Of a stretch of 64,000 nucleotides of DNA, positions 18,850-30,659 are shown piece after piece. The number at the start of each line of letters is the position of its first letter. The stretch's first letter is position 1. The notes below the pieces were generated by a model that searched no databases, was not told the origin of the DNA, and saw nothing but the letters and a program-made list of their open reading frames with translations. This DNA is from Anastatus disparis. Lineage: Eukaryota; Arthropoda; Insecta; Hymenoptera; Eupelmidae. The stretch spans positions 4,666,001 through 4,730,000 of the forward strand of contig JAFFSR010000369.1 of assembly GCA_017163975.1 (NCBI GenBank), in the 5' to 3' direction. Made by a program: the position numbers and the translations under genes.

Positions 18850-19619
18850 ATATATATAAATTATCGATAAATTTTAATATATTTTTTAATTTTCAGATAT
18901 TTCAGAAAAACAAATAAAATATATATTACTTATAAATTATATTTTAAAATTTTTATCATAATAGATAAAACAGAAAGTAATATTTAAATTAGTACAAAGT
19001 CATTAATTTTTAGAATAAATATTTATATTGTTTGTAGAAAAAATAAGTTTAAAAAACCATCACAAAGTGATAATTTTATTATGTGAAATTAGCAAAATAT
19101 CATTTATGAATGAAAAATGTTATACAAAGAACAAAAAAGGTACAAGATAATTACTTTTACAATTTCTATTGATTTACAAACCTCTGTTATGAATATGGTG
19201 AAACCAACTCATGGATTCAAACGTTATCAAAACGTTTATTTTAAAAGTACGGTCACAACCACGTACTAATTAATTTAAGTTTAGTGTTAGGTATGTTTGA
19301 GTGGTAAAGAGCTAATCCGTATGCAGCCAGGACGTTAAGCTTGACTACTTCGTGATCATATGCTCGTGTGTAAGCTGGAAAAGATAAGAAAGGAATAGGG
19401 ATTCATAGGACATTTATCCCTATTTCCTCTTAGTGCCAGTATTCACTGTACTTAAAAATCAAGTGATTCTAATAACCTCGTAAGTTTTAAAGTTATAAAA
19501 TCTAATTGAAAACGCGGAAAAAGCCGAGAGCTTAACTTTGCCAATTGCCACGATTGCAAGAAATGACTACTTTTAATTTACTTTTTGCACGTTAAACACA
19601 TAAACTTTATTATCTTAAA
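18850..19619. other. AT-rich sequence, nothing recognised
   Basis: No ORF or repeat boundary is convincing. A less AT-rich 100-bp patch near 19280-19380 has no recognisable identity. Confidence 0.4.
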
Positions 19620-20545
19620 CTTACAAGAAGAGTGTTTCACTTTCGGGTTACCGATTTTGCTCAAATTTTGGGAATGTCTTCTGGATGCTAAAATATGAAG
19701 CTTATATCTTTTTTCAATTGAAAACTAAGCTGAAATCGTTTCGAAATAGTAGTTATCCCTATTGAAAGTAATGACGTCTTTTTATAACGTCATGAAATGA
19801 CGTCATCATATAACGTCATTTGGTGCGTCATAATTTCAGACGAAAAATGACGTCATAATTGAGAAAATTACGTTGTCTTCGAAAAAAAAATTTTTGTTGA
19901 AAAAAGTACTTTTTGGCATGACTACCATTTTTTTTAACAAAGACAACGTCTTTTTTTTAACTCTGATGTCATTTAATAACGTCATTAAATAACGTTATTA
20001 AATAACGTCATAAAATTACGTTATTAGATGACGTCATTTTTTGTCCGAAATCATGACATACCAAATAACGTTATCAAATGACGTCATTTTATGACGTTAT
20101 AAAAAGACGTCATTATTTTCCATAGAGATAGCATCTCAAAATATTATTTTTTTCCAAAGTCTGAACGTAATAAAGATTAGACCTGAATTTTCTGTTTAAA
20201 ACATTAATTAATAATGAAAGCTGAAATTGAGTCCAATCTTCATTACGCTATAACTTTGGGAAAAAATAATATTTTAAGATGCTATAGGTGCTATTTCGAA
20301 AAGATTTGAGCTCAGTTTTTATTTAAAAAATGGTATAAGTTTCTATTTAAGAATGCTGAGGAAGTATAAGCGTTTGAAAATTTAATAACCTTTTTAGTGA
20401 TTTTCTTTGATTGCCTGTAACTAGGTAAATATTGAGCATTAGCCTCTAAAAATTTGGCTTTCTTCATATTTCTGCATTCAGAAAATATTCCTAAAATTTG
20501 AGCGAAATCGGTGATCCGAAAGTCAAACACGCTCCTTGTTAGATA
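19620..20545. mobile_element. Foldback element A with TGACGTCA-rich centre
   Basis: The outer arms pair: TTACAAGAAGAGTGTTTCAC near 19621 matches the complement of sequence ending near 20545. Each arm carries a TTTCGGRTYACCGATTTYGC motif. The right half holds a second, nested inverted repeat. The 19770-20110 centre contains four exact TGACGTCA palindromes plus many ACGTCA/ACGTTA half-sites. Arm sequence is shared with element C (25955-27018). No coding capacity; the minus-strand ORF at 20312-20653 is an arm artefact. Confidence 0.65.
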
Positions 20546-20775
20546 TGACACAATTTGTACTATACTAGCAACAGAAACTAATAATATTGTAAGCACGTTA
20601 ACGAGTATGCAGACCAAATGTATGCCGATATGCTTCGCCGTCTTCTTACGCACTTACAACAATCAAACTCTAGCTAACTCTTAGTTAGGTTTGAAGATAT
20701 TTATTGTAGAACAGCAGGTACAAGAGTGACCCTCTAGTACTAGACACTCTAGATCTAGAGTGACTCTAGTTTGGA

Positions 20776-23019
20776 AGGTGTTGTGGTTGAGTGAAAAATA
20801 GTCGTAACTAAAAAATTTCGACGGGTTCCTAAAAAGTTTTTAAAAACCTTTGATTTGAGCTAAGTTGAGCAAAAAAAAATGAAAAACACATGTTTTATGC
20901 ATAAAAAACGAACTAAAAAATGTTCAATTTTTTGCCTCCATTCAAATGCTTGCCATTTTTCTGGAAACTGTCAAATCATTAAAAAAACAAAATGGAGATG
21001 AAAGCTAACAAAGTCTACTTTAAAATGAGCCATAGAATGCTGATTTGTGATCAATTTTACAAGAGTTATGGTCATTTTTAATTAAAAAAACGATTTCTTT
21101 TTATAGACATTATCTCAAAAAATACGTATCATACAAAAAATTTTGTAATAAAAAAGTTGTTTACTTTTGAGTCAAAAATATAAATATTTTATGCAAACTG
21201 ACCAGGAGAGGATACGAACTTCGGGTGATAGATTGGAATGAAACTTTGGAATAAGTATCAGTATCGTATAACTCAGAAAAATCCATAGCTATAGGGTCTA
21301 ACGATGAGTCTTTTTCCAAATACAGCACATTATATGATTTCTGATAATACGTACTTTCTTCACATCATAACTTACAATTTCTAAATTCTAATGTTTTTCA
21401 TTACTTCCAAGCATTTTATTTTGCTTTGATATTCTTATAATTATCTAAAATTGTTATATTGTAATTATGAAATACAATATTCAATCTTGTATAATACTTT
21501 TGAAGACAAAAATTCGATCAAATTACTAATTTACCTCATAGTCGATAGCCCAATCAATAATAAAATTAATCTGTAATTGACGAATACTTTTGTATAAATA
21601 AATATCATCACTTCATCCATTTTCTATAATTTTTGTGTGACTTCTTTGATCCTAAATCATGTTTACATGACTGCGTCAAAGAAGATCAGAATATTAAGCA
21701 AAGCGAGTCCTTGACTTTGCTTAATTCATTTCAAGCCACTTGAACGACTGTTGAAGCTGTTAGTGTTATTGCCAAAGAAAAAGAAAACCTGAAAGTAATT
21801 ACAAAGTATCAATTTTCATAAACTTTAAAAGCGATTCAAATTTTATTTTTATAAAAAATGTTTATACAAAAAGTTTAAAATATCAATGATTTGTCATTAG
21901 GTAATCTGTGCTCCAGAAATTTCGAATATAGATAAATGTAATATAAGTATTCCAAATTGTTTAAATCACATTTCAAATCGTTTAATTTTTTATGAAAATT
22001 GATACTTTATAATTACTTTCAGGTTCTTTTTTCTTTGGCTATAGCACTAACAGCCACAGCAGTCGTTAAAGTGATCTGAAATAAATTAAGCAAAGTCAAG
22101 GTCTTGCTTAGCTTAAAATTCTGATCTTCTTTAATGCAGTCATGTAAACATGATTTGGGATCAAAGAAGTCATACAAAAATTATAGAAAATGGATGAAGT
22201 GATGATATTTATTAATACAAAAGTATTTGTCAAGTTTCAGATTAATTTTATTAATGATTGGGCTATCGACTATGAGGTAACTTAATAATTTAATCGAATT
22301 TTTGTCTTTAAAAGTATCATACAAAATTAAATATTGTATTTTATAATTACAATATAACAATTTTAGATAATTATAAGAACATCAAAGCAAAATAAAATGC
22401 TTTGAAGTAATGAAAAACATTAGCATTTAGAAATTGTAAGTTATAATGTCAAGAAAGTACGTATTATCAGAAATTATATGATGTGCTGTATTTGGAAAAA
22501 GACTCATCGTTAGACCCTATAGCTATGAGTTATTCTTAGTTATACGATACTGAAACTTATTCCAAAGTTTCATTCCAATCTATCACCCGAAGGTTGTATC
22601 CTCTCCTGGCCAGTTTGCATTAAATATTTATATTTTTGACTCAAAAATAACCAATTTTTTTATTACAAATTTTTTTGTATAATGCGTATTTTTTGGGATA
22701 ATGTCTACAAAAAAAATTATTTTTTTTTTTATTAATAATGACCATAACTCTTGTAAAATTAATCATAAATCAGCGTTCTATAGCTCATTTTAAAGTAGAC
22801 TTCCTTAGCTTTCATCTCTATTTTGTTTTTTTATGACTTGACAGTTTCCGGAAAAATGACCGGTATTTAAATAGGGCCGAAAAAAATTGAACATTTTTTA
22901 GTTTGTTTTAAAAATTTTTTTGCTTGACCTAGCTCGAATTGAAGGTTTTTAAATACTCTGCAAGATCCCGTTGAAATTTTTTAGTTATAACTATTTTTCA
23001 CTCAGCCGCAAAACCTTGA
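20776..23019. mobile_element. Giant foldback element B, arms about 1.05 kb
   Basis: The left arm (about 20776-21840) and right arm (about 21970-23019) are inverted copies at roughly 85-90% by eye, with a loop of about 130 bp. Matching landmarks include TTCATCCATTTTCTATAATT on the left and AATTATAGAAAATGGATGAA on the right, and GTGAAAAATAGT / ACTATTTTTCAC at the ends. The arms include a CTTCGGGTGATAGATTGGA motif that resembles the corresponding position in elements A and C. No ORF. Transcription would give long double-stranded RNA. Confidence 0.8.
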
Positions 23020-23645
23020 AATTTTACTGATTTTCATATAGGGCGGGCAAAAGTGACTGTAGTGTAGTGTACGCTTTATACATTATATTACAGCTATTAA
23101 ATACACAGCGCGTAGGTAAAATAGCGGAAGCATGAGCGTATCTGCGTGTACGTGAAAGCACATTCGGTTCTCAATAGAGCTACTCGATAGTGGTTAAAGC
23201 GAGGCATTACATTATATTGGTTAGTATATCTATATATAACAATACGAGAGACTTCTTTTTTTCTAATAAATAGATATACTAACCAATATTATTTCATATC
23301 TTGTATCTTTTTGAGTGTAACAAATACCAACTTCAAAAACATTGCGCTTTCTATTGTCACGTTCTCTTGTTTATTTTTTACTTACAAATAAGTAAAAAAT
23401 TTGATAAATAATTATCTATTGGTAATACATTTACAAAGGAAACGTATTTATGTTTCATTTTAATATGATTTTCTTGAGTTTTTTCTGATTCATCATTACT
23501 TTTAAAGTATTGAATTTCTATTGCTATAAGTTGACTAGTCTGAATATTTCACATGTTTACGATGGGAGACCCCTAAGATCCGAAAGTTATAGTTAATTTT
23601 TAATATAAAGGTATTTCATAGTGAAAATATATCAATTTTATAAAT
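23020..23645. other. Spacer with one 20-bp-arm inverted repeat
   Basis: Mostly unassigned. ATATTGGTTAGTATATCTAT at about 23213 has its exact inverse at about 23270, separated by about 38 bp; it may be a small MITE or the ends of one. Confidence 0.5.
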
Positions 23646-24011
23646 TTAAAATAAAAATCTTTTATTAAAATGTAGAATTGCGATATGCATGCCACAGTCT
23701 TGTAAATCTCCTATAAGTTCTAATTTTTTTCCTCTTTCAATAATCAATAATTCTTTTTCAAGTATTACTGCTATTATATCTAATTTATAATTACCATCAG
23801 TTATTGCAGAATAATATTCTAAATCATTTTTTTTATAAAAGGTGTTGCGTAAATATCCTTCTATCTTATTTTTTAATAATAATAATTTACTTATTTTATA
23901 TGGAATCTGAATAAATTCAATTTTTGTTGGACCAAAATTTGTCCAAATATCTATTTTTCCAAGAGATAAAATACTTGAATAAGGTTGTACAATTAACTCA
24001 TAATGGATATT
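23646..24011 (-). pseudogene. Unidentified ORF fragment, about 121 codons
   Basis: Read on the minus strand, the frame is open from 24011 down to a TAA at 23646-23648 without an initiating Met near its start. It contains ordered, protein-like sequence (KIDIWTNFGPTKIEFIQIPY, LEYYSAITDGNYKLDII, GDLQDCGMHIAILHF) rather than low-complexity text. I do not recognise the family. It may be an exon or remnant of a transposon gene; the upstream TGA at 24012 ends the open frame. Confidence 0.35.
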
Positions 24012-24299
24012 TCACTTTGTATAAATGCTTACATTGGAGACTGTTAAATTTTCAAGTAATATTTTCTGAAATAAAATTATATAATTTTATTACTATAGTA
24101 AATTTATTTCAAAAACTTTGTATAAAAATGTGAATTTTTCCAAATATTTTAAGGGAATTAAAGTGTACGATTTTTTAACAATTAAGAGATTCAGGCTTTA
24201 AAACAAAAAATTTAAATTTCTCATAAATTCATAATTATTTATGATTTACTCCCCTCTCCGCCCGTAAGTATTCACTGACACACTGCTTTGGCTCTGTCT

Positions 24300-25952
24300 T
24301 TTTGTGTTCTAATATTTTTTATTTCACTCTGTCAAGTGAATCTTTTTACTCTTTTGAGAGAGGAACTTGCCGGCTGCGATCGGTCGCCGCTTACGTCTGA
24401 CACAGTTGACCCTGAATCTGCATTTGGTTGCCTCTGTGACAATCTCACTACTGCAATCCAGAATTTGGCGCCATTGAAAGCGTTCAAGCCTAATAAGAAT
24501 AAGTTTCCATGGATAGATGTAGAACTGTCACAGAGGCGGCGTAAGAGAGATGCTACATATCGTAAATACAAATGGACAGAGGACGAGCAGTATTTCCTTG
24601 AATTTCTGCAGTTGCGTAGGGTGGTAGACGAACCGACGGACCATGCTAAGACTGCTCATATTCACAATAGACTGTTTGATGCTCTTGCGGGTGGTAATGT
24701 CTGGAAGGAGTTGAGAGACCTGGGACTGCTATCCGAACCTAAAGGGGATTTGAATGGATTCACTCCGGATGAGCTTAATGCGCACTTTGCTGGGGTGTCA
24801 GTCTCGGCGCAAGAGGATAGTGAAAAGCGATTGAGAATTCTTTTTCAATGCAATGAAAGTGGGTTTACCTTTGAACCAATTAGTTTTAATGATGTTGTTC
24901 TTGCAATTTCACATTTTTCTTCATAGGCTTGTGGTGAGGATGGCATTCCGCAAAGCGTGATGCTTTACCATTTATTGGTGAACATCTTGTGACTCTGTTC
25001 AATTTCTCTTTTGCACGGTGGGTCTTCCCTTGCCGTTGGAAGCAAGCACGTATTATACCATTGAAAAAGTGTGCTGCACCTAAGCAGCCAAAAGATTTTA
25101 GGCCTATAGACATCTTATGTTTTCTTTCAAAGGTTCTTGAGAAGATCGCCCATGACCAACTGCAGGAGTACATTATATCCAAAAAATTGCTCGATCCTAT
25201 GCAAAAGGGCTTCAGGAAAAGCCATTCTACGCAGACTACTGTACTTAGGCTTACAGACGATATAAGGTCAGGCCTGGACAGGAACTTGTCACGTTACTAC
25301 TACTTTTTGACTTTAGTAAGGCATTCGACACGATCTCTCCCTCCAAACTTCTTGCGAGGCTTAGATCGATGCGGTTCTACAGGGCCGCACTCGGATGGAT
25401 TAACTCGTATTTATCAGGTAGAAAACAAATAGTTTCCACGCATTTAAAGGAAGAATCGAATTGGCTAACAAACAATCTAGGAGTACCTCAGGGTCAAGTG
25501 CTGGGGCCTCTGTTGTTTTACCTTTACATAAATGACGTACGTGACGCACTGGACTCTGGTTGCATCGGGCATCTGCTGTATGCGGATGATCTTCAAATTT
25601 ATACACAGGTCTCTTATGATAATGTGGATAAGGGGATTCGTATTTTACAGAGGGCGGCCAGGGCGGAGTCAGGTTGGGCTTCTGGTATTTCTCTCACTTT
25701 GAAAGCTAGTAAAACAAAGGCGACCCTCTTTGGAAGTAATCGTTTTATTAAAAATTTTTATTCGGGTGAGCCAAGGACGATTGACCTGGAGAGCGGTATC
25801 GGTATTCATTTCTCTGACACCGTTACGAGCCTTGGTGTTGTACTCGACTCTAAACTGTCGTGGGAACCGCACATTAATATGATGACTAAAAAATTCAATA
25901 GAGTGATTTATAGCCTGTGGTTTTTCCGCCGGTACACCACTGAGGCTCTGCG
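24300..25952 (+). pseudogene. LINE reverse transcriptase, 5' part
   Basis: The segment reads in three frames. The first (to TAG 24924-24926) has the linker with FPWIDVELSQRRRKRD, then ACGEDGIP after the stop. The second (about 24989-25310) carries FRPIDILCFLSKVLEKI and QKGFRKSHSTQTT. The third (from about 25313 to 25952) carries motif A FDFSKAFDTI, VPQGQVLGPLLF and the catalytic LLYADD (25573-25590). Frame changes near 24960-24990 and 25310 and one stop show a dead copy. The frame runs directly into the inserted foldback element at 25955 and resumes after it. Confidence 0.8.
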
Positions 25953-25954
25953 TA

Positions 25955-27018
25955 CCCTACTAAAAAATCTCAGGTGAGAAATCACCTGATTTTTCAGGTG
26001 ATTAATCATGCCAAAATCTCATGTGATGATTTTTTTGGTTTTTACACGTTTCAAACCATGCTTTGTCAATTGCGAACTATTTTTGAAAATTTTTGAAAAA
26101 TTGAACTTAGAAAATTTTTTGTAAAATAAATCAAAATTTTTTCTAAAACCAAATTTTTAAAAAATTTTCTAAATTCAAATTTTTAAAAAATTTTCTAAAT
26201 TCAAATTTTAAAAAAATTTTCAAAAATAGTTCGCAATTGACTAACTAGGAGAGTATCAGACCTCCGGATCACGGATTTCGCTCAAACTTTGGGATAAGTT
26301 TTAAGATGTCAAAATATGGAAGGAAACAGAATTTTAGACCCCAACACTCAATATTTCCCTAGTTACAGGCAATTAAAGAAAATCACTAAAAAAGTTACTA
26401 GATTTTCAAACGCATATAGTTTCTTGTCATTGATAGCTAGGAGCTTAAAACTTTTTTTAAATGAAAGCTGAGCTCAAATCCTTTCGAAATAGTAGTTATA
26501 GCATGTCAAAATATTATTTTTTCCCAAAGTTGTAGCGTGATAAATATTGGACCTGATTTTTCTTTTTAAAACATTAATCAATAACAAAAGCTGAAATTGG
26601 GTCTAATGTTTATTACGCTATGACTTTAGGAAAAAAAAATATTTTGACATACTATAACTACTATTTTGAAAGGATTTGAGCTCAGCTTTCATTTAAAAAA
26701 AGTTTCATGCTCATAAGTATCAATGCTAAGAAACTGTAAGCGTTTGAAAATCTAGTAACTTTTTTAGTGATTTTCTTTAATTGTCTGTAACTAGGGAAAT
26801 ATTGAGCGTTGGGATCTAAAATTCTGTTTCCTCTCATATTTTGACATTTGAAAACTTATCCCAACGTTTGAGCAAAATCCGTGATCCGGAGATCTGATAC
26901 TCTCCTAGTAAGTATGCTTTGAAACGTGTAAAAACCAAAAAAATCATCACATGAGATTTTGGCATGATTAATCACCTGAAAAATCAGGTGATTTCTCACC
27001 TGAGATTTTTTAGTAGGG
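25955..27018. mobile_element. Foldback element C inserted in the LINE, TA duplication
   Basis: This 1,064-bp element has near-perfect terminal inverted repeats of about 100 bp starting CCCTACTAAAAAATCTCAGG. It is flanked by TA at 25953-25954 and 27019-27020, and removing the insert with one TA rejoins the LINE frame exactly, so the boundaries are reliable. Inner arms form a second inverted repeat (about 26241-26570 against 26580-26905). TA duplication suggests Tc1/mariner-type or similar mobilisation in trans. No coding capacity. Confidence 0.88.
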
Positions 27019-27020
27019 TA

Positions 27021-27490
27021 AACAACTCGCAACCACCCTGCTGTTCCCACATCTTGATTACTGCTTAGTGGTTTTGCTTGATGCTTCACAGGAGTTACGA
27101 AGACGCCTACAGGCAATGCAAAATTCATGTGTAAGATATATATTAGGCGTGAGGATGGGTGATCATATCTCTCCCCATAGGCATGCTTTGGGTTATCTAC
27201 GTACTGATTCGAGAAGACAGTATTTTATGACTGTACTTATGTACAAAATCGTGCGTATGAATACTCCGGAATATCTAGTGGGTCTCTTCACTAGATATAT
27301 ACCCACAGCGACCACTAGGGGTGAGATTAAAGATCTTGCGGTGCCCTTCATTCGCACTGAGACTGGAAGAAATTTCTTTTAAGTTAAAGGTGCGCATTTT
27401 TGGAACTCCCTACCTGCTGATATAAAAAATCTTTCATCAATCAGCAGGTTTAAAGCCGCTCTGAAAAGGTATTTACTCGACCTTGAGTAA
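27021..27490 (+). pseudogene. LINE reverse transcriptase, C-terminal part
   Basis: Continues the LINE ORF after the insertion: the thumb and C-terminal region with FPHLDYCLVVLLDAS, RRLQAMQNSCVRYILGV and, after a TAA at 27380-27382, HFWNSLPADIKNLSSISRFK ending LLDLE at TAA 27488-27490. The HFWNSLP and FK..LK.YL ending is typical of CR1/Jockey-group LINEs. Confidence 0.78.
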
Positions 27491-27760
27491 ACAGTATTAT
27501 TTTCGGATTATACCATATGTGTAAATTTATTATGTGATGTACCTTTTATAGATTTAAGGCATGATTATATTTATTGGCGTGATTGTAGGATGTGTGTGCA
27601 TAGAGTGAATGATTATATTTTTATCAGCTTGACTTGTATATTACTGTACATTCAACCTTATTCTGTGTTTTTAACTGAATTTTGACTGCGCTCTTTATAC
27701 GTTTGATTTTATGTAATTCTTTTGACTGATAGATATTTGAGACTGATTTTTAATTATATT

Positions 27761-29468
27761 ATTTATACTCTTTGCGTGTATTTATTCGTGTTCTATTTTC
27801 TATCTGTGATATCACTTTTATTTAATTTATTTACTTACTATCACAGTATTATTATCTCTATTATGTTTTATGACTGTGATATCATATACTGTACTATTTT
27901 AATTTTATATATGCAAGGCTATTTCAAGTATTTTATGTATTTCAACTTTATTTGTAATTTTATTACATTACATGCTCTTTTTGTAAATATCATACAAAAT
28001 AAAATAATATCCAATCTAATATCTAATCTATAATTCAATAAATATTTATAAAATAATCAAATGAAAAAGTTTTGAAACAGGTAAAAAATATGACTTACAA
28101 ATGGACAATTTTAGATTTCTTATCCGATAAAGAATCTTATTTTTAGTGATTAAATAAATGTCCATTGTTCACAAGTAGTAAAGAAAATAAGAAAGAAATT
28201 ATTAATTGTAAGGCATCCTACATGAAAATAATACTCAATGACAGATAATATGCCCTCTTTTTAATTGATATGTAATTAGACCCTATTAAAAATTATATTG
28301 TATGAAATGATTTAAAAATTTAGTACAATTTGATCCTATAAAATTATTGAAAATTTTTATTGCACATAATTTTAATGAATATGGTAAATTTAAAACATTT
28401 AATATAAATGTTGGATCCATAAGTTTAATCATTAGATCGTTATACAATGAATTTGTATTTTAAAAATTATTAAAAAATAAAATATCATAATAGCATATTA
28501 GTTGCAATTGAAATAAAACTTACTTAAACGAATATATATCCTCACATAGCATGAAATATATCAAAGAAATATTTCAAAAATATTTTCTAAACATTCCATA
28601 AATACTTCTGAAAGATTACTTTAAAATATTATATAAAATATTTAGGAAATCTTTCAGAAATAATTCGAAAAGATATTTGGGAAATTTCCTGAAATATTTC
28701 TAATAATATATTGTGAAAGATTTATAAAGATTTCTTGAAAGATTTCTTGAAAATGGTATTAAGAGTACGGTATCGAGAAATCCTAATAAAAGTAATATTA
28801 ATTTACGATTTTTCATATTTTCAGTATGCAAAAATATTAAGAATCAAGCAAAATTAATAACTGCACATTCACATAGTCAAAATTCACTTATAAGTTTAAA
28901 GTCAAAGCACACTGAACGAAGAATTATTAAATAATTTCAGAGTTGCATTTCAAAATGCTATTTAATTGATATTAAATAAAAAAATTATTCTAAATTGTGA
29001 ACTTACAATACAATACATATAATACAATACATACACTGAACAATCAAGTTGAAAATTTACAGCAGCAGCCTGTAAAAAGAAAACGAACAAGCTCTTTAGC
29101 TTAACAGCTTTTAAATCATATAAAACAATTTACTTTTTACCTGTAAAATACTTATGTTAAAGTGATAATCTTAAAAATATCAGCAGAATCCACTGATTAA
29201 ACTTGAAGATTTATTTACACTATTCAACATAGCAAATTGATATATCAGAAAAACAATACCATATTGATATACCAGCTGTTAAGTATAAGACAACGTATAT
29301 AATTGTACTTAATGAGTAGATATACAATTTATTGAACAGATCCTTAAACAAAAGTTTAACCTGATTAATTTCTATATTTGCGTGTTATAAAAGTTATATT
29401 CAAACAATTTGCATCCCCGTGGAAAGTAGAAAAATCGTGAAAATAACGAGATCGTCGAAAATAACAAA
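27761..29468. other. AT-rich sequence, nothing recognised
   Basis: Includes part of the likely LINE tail and, at 28550-28740, short degenerate AAATATTTC/GAAAGATTT repeats. No gene. The ORF at 27722-28033 is low-complexity. Confidence 0.4.
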
Positions 29469-29841
29469 TTAGTCGAAGAATGGATTTTTAAAATTTTAGT
29501 ACTTGCTGTAGACTTTCTCAGCCAATTTTCAATGAATCGATCTCAAAATTTCCAGAGATCTTCAGTTTATATATCTTCACAAAGTAACAGTTTTAGTTTA
29601 AAAAAAAAGAATTTAAAAGTTTGGTTTAAAAAAAGTTTATAAAAATACATATTTTCTGAATTTTATGTAAGTAATTCAATTCAACACCCACTTAAACTTA
29701 TCTTATCAAAATTCTAGAATTGTTATTTAATGAAGATATATAAACTGAAGAGCTCTGGAAATTTTGAAGTTAATTAGTTGAAAATTGGCTAAGAAAGTCT
29801 ACGGGAAGTACCACAATTTTAAAACTCCATTCCACGACTAA
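29469..29841. mobile_element. Foldback MITE, about 130-bp arms
   Basis: Left arm 29469-29600 (TTAGTCGAAGAATGGATTTT, GTAGACTTTCTCAGCCAATT) pairs with right arm about 29700-29841 (GGCTAAGAAAGTCTACGG, CCATTCCACGACTAA). Non-coding hairpin element. Confidence 0.7.
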
Positions 29842-30022
29842 TCCAAAGAATTTGAAGCATTGGATGAGGTTTTTTATAATTATTCTTGGGCCAAAGTCTT
29901 GTATTTAATATATATTTAAAGTAAAAGGAAGTTTTATTTATTTAAATTATTAGAAAAAGAAATTTCTGAAATTTTACACAGATCTTACAAGTTTTTATTT
30001 CAGAGATGACGTGAGTTAAATT

Positions 30023-30626
30023 ATGTCTGGCATAAAAGATGTCATATCTGTAAGAACAATTGATGGAATTAAAGAAAAGGTTAAAAAAATGACTGGTTTT
30101 ATTGAATTCAAAGGAATTCTATTCTATTTCTATCAGCTTTTTGAATTGGAACATCAAGGAAATAAAATTGGTTTTAGCAAATTTACCATTCTTTGCCCTC
30201 AATATTGTATATGGCAGGAAGCAGTGTGTGCGTTTGTTTATACAACTAAAATGTAAAATTTATGATATTTCTATTTTATTATATTATATACATCCCGATG
30301 AAAATAATCAAAGTTTTAATTTTAATATCTTATTTTTTTATAGATAGTCATTTATTTAATCTAACAAAAAATTGTTTTAATCTTTTAATATGAGAATCAG
30401 CATATAGTTCATGTCATTTTAACAAATATGAGAAATGTCCAGAAGTAGATAATTTACAAAAAATTCTATTCAAAGTTTTTGAAAATAATTATATTAGTTC
30501 AATCCCTTAAACAGTGAAAAAACATTAAAAAAAGAAATATCTGAATTTATGTTGAAGGATAAATTAGAATTACGTGAATTTCAAATTATTTTAGATTTTG
30601 CTAAAAATTATGCATTTACTGTATAA
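30023..30626 (+). pseudogene. Decayed transposon-borne ORF (GFSKF family, unnamed)
   Basis: The first ORF (30023-30256) has GIKDVISVRTIDGIKEKV and KIGFSKFTILCPQYCIW; a second frame continues CKIYDIS, and 30455-30626 adds LELREFQIILDFAKNYAFTV. Together these follow the order of a multi-domain insect protein with a KIGFSKFAELRPKWC-like core and a C-terminal DFAENYSF-like segment, which I associate with repetitive, transposon-like genes. Frameshifts and stops are frequent. I cannot name the superfamily. Confidence 0.4.
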
Positions 30627-30659
30627 GATGCTGTTGCAAACTTTGGGATCGGAAAAAAT

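Larger units (their letters stand above)
24246..27760 (+). mobile_element. 5'-truncated CR1/Jockey-like LINE, split by an insertion
   Basis: The copy starts within the region between endonuclease and reverse transcriptase, so the endonuclease is missing, as is usual for truncated LINEs. Reverse-transcriptase and C-terminal sequence continue to about 27490, followed by an AT-rich 3' tail with no clear end (27760 is approximate). A foldback element occupies 25955-27018. Confidence 0.75.

Noticed and set aside
20312..20653. 113-residue minus-strand ORF
   Set aside because: Lies inside the arm of foldback element A and has no recognisable motif.
27722..28033. 103-residue hydrophobic plus-strand ORF after the LINE
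   Set aside because: Low-complexity Ile/Tyr/Phe text in AT-rich sequence, probably LINE tail; no membrane-protein family recognised.
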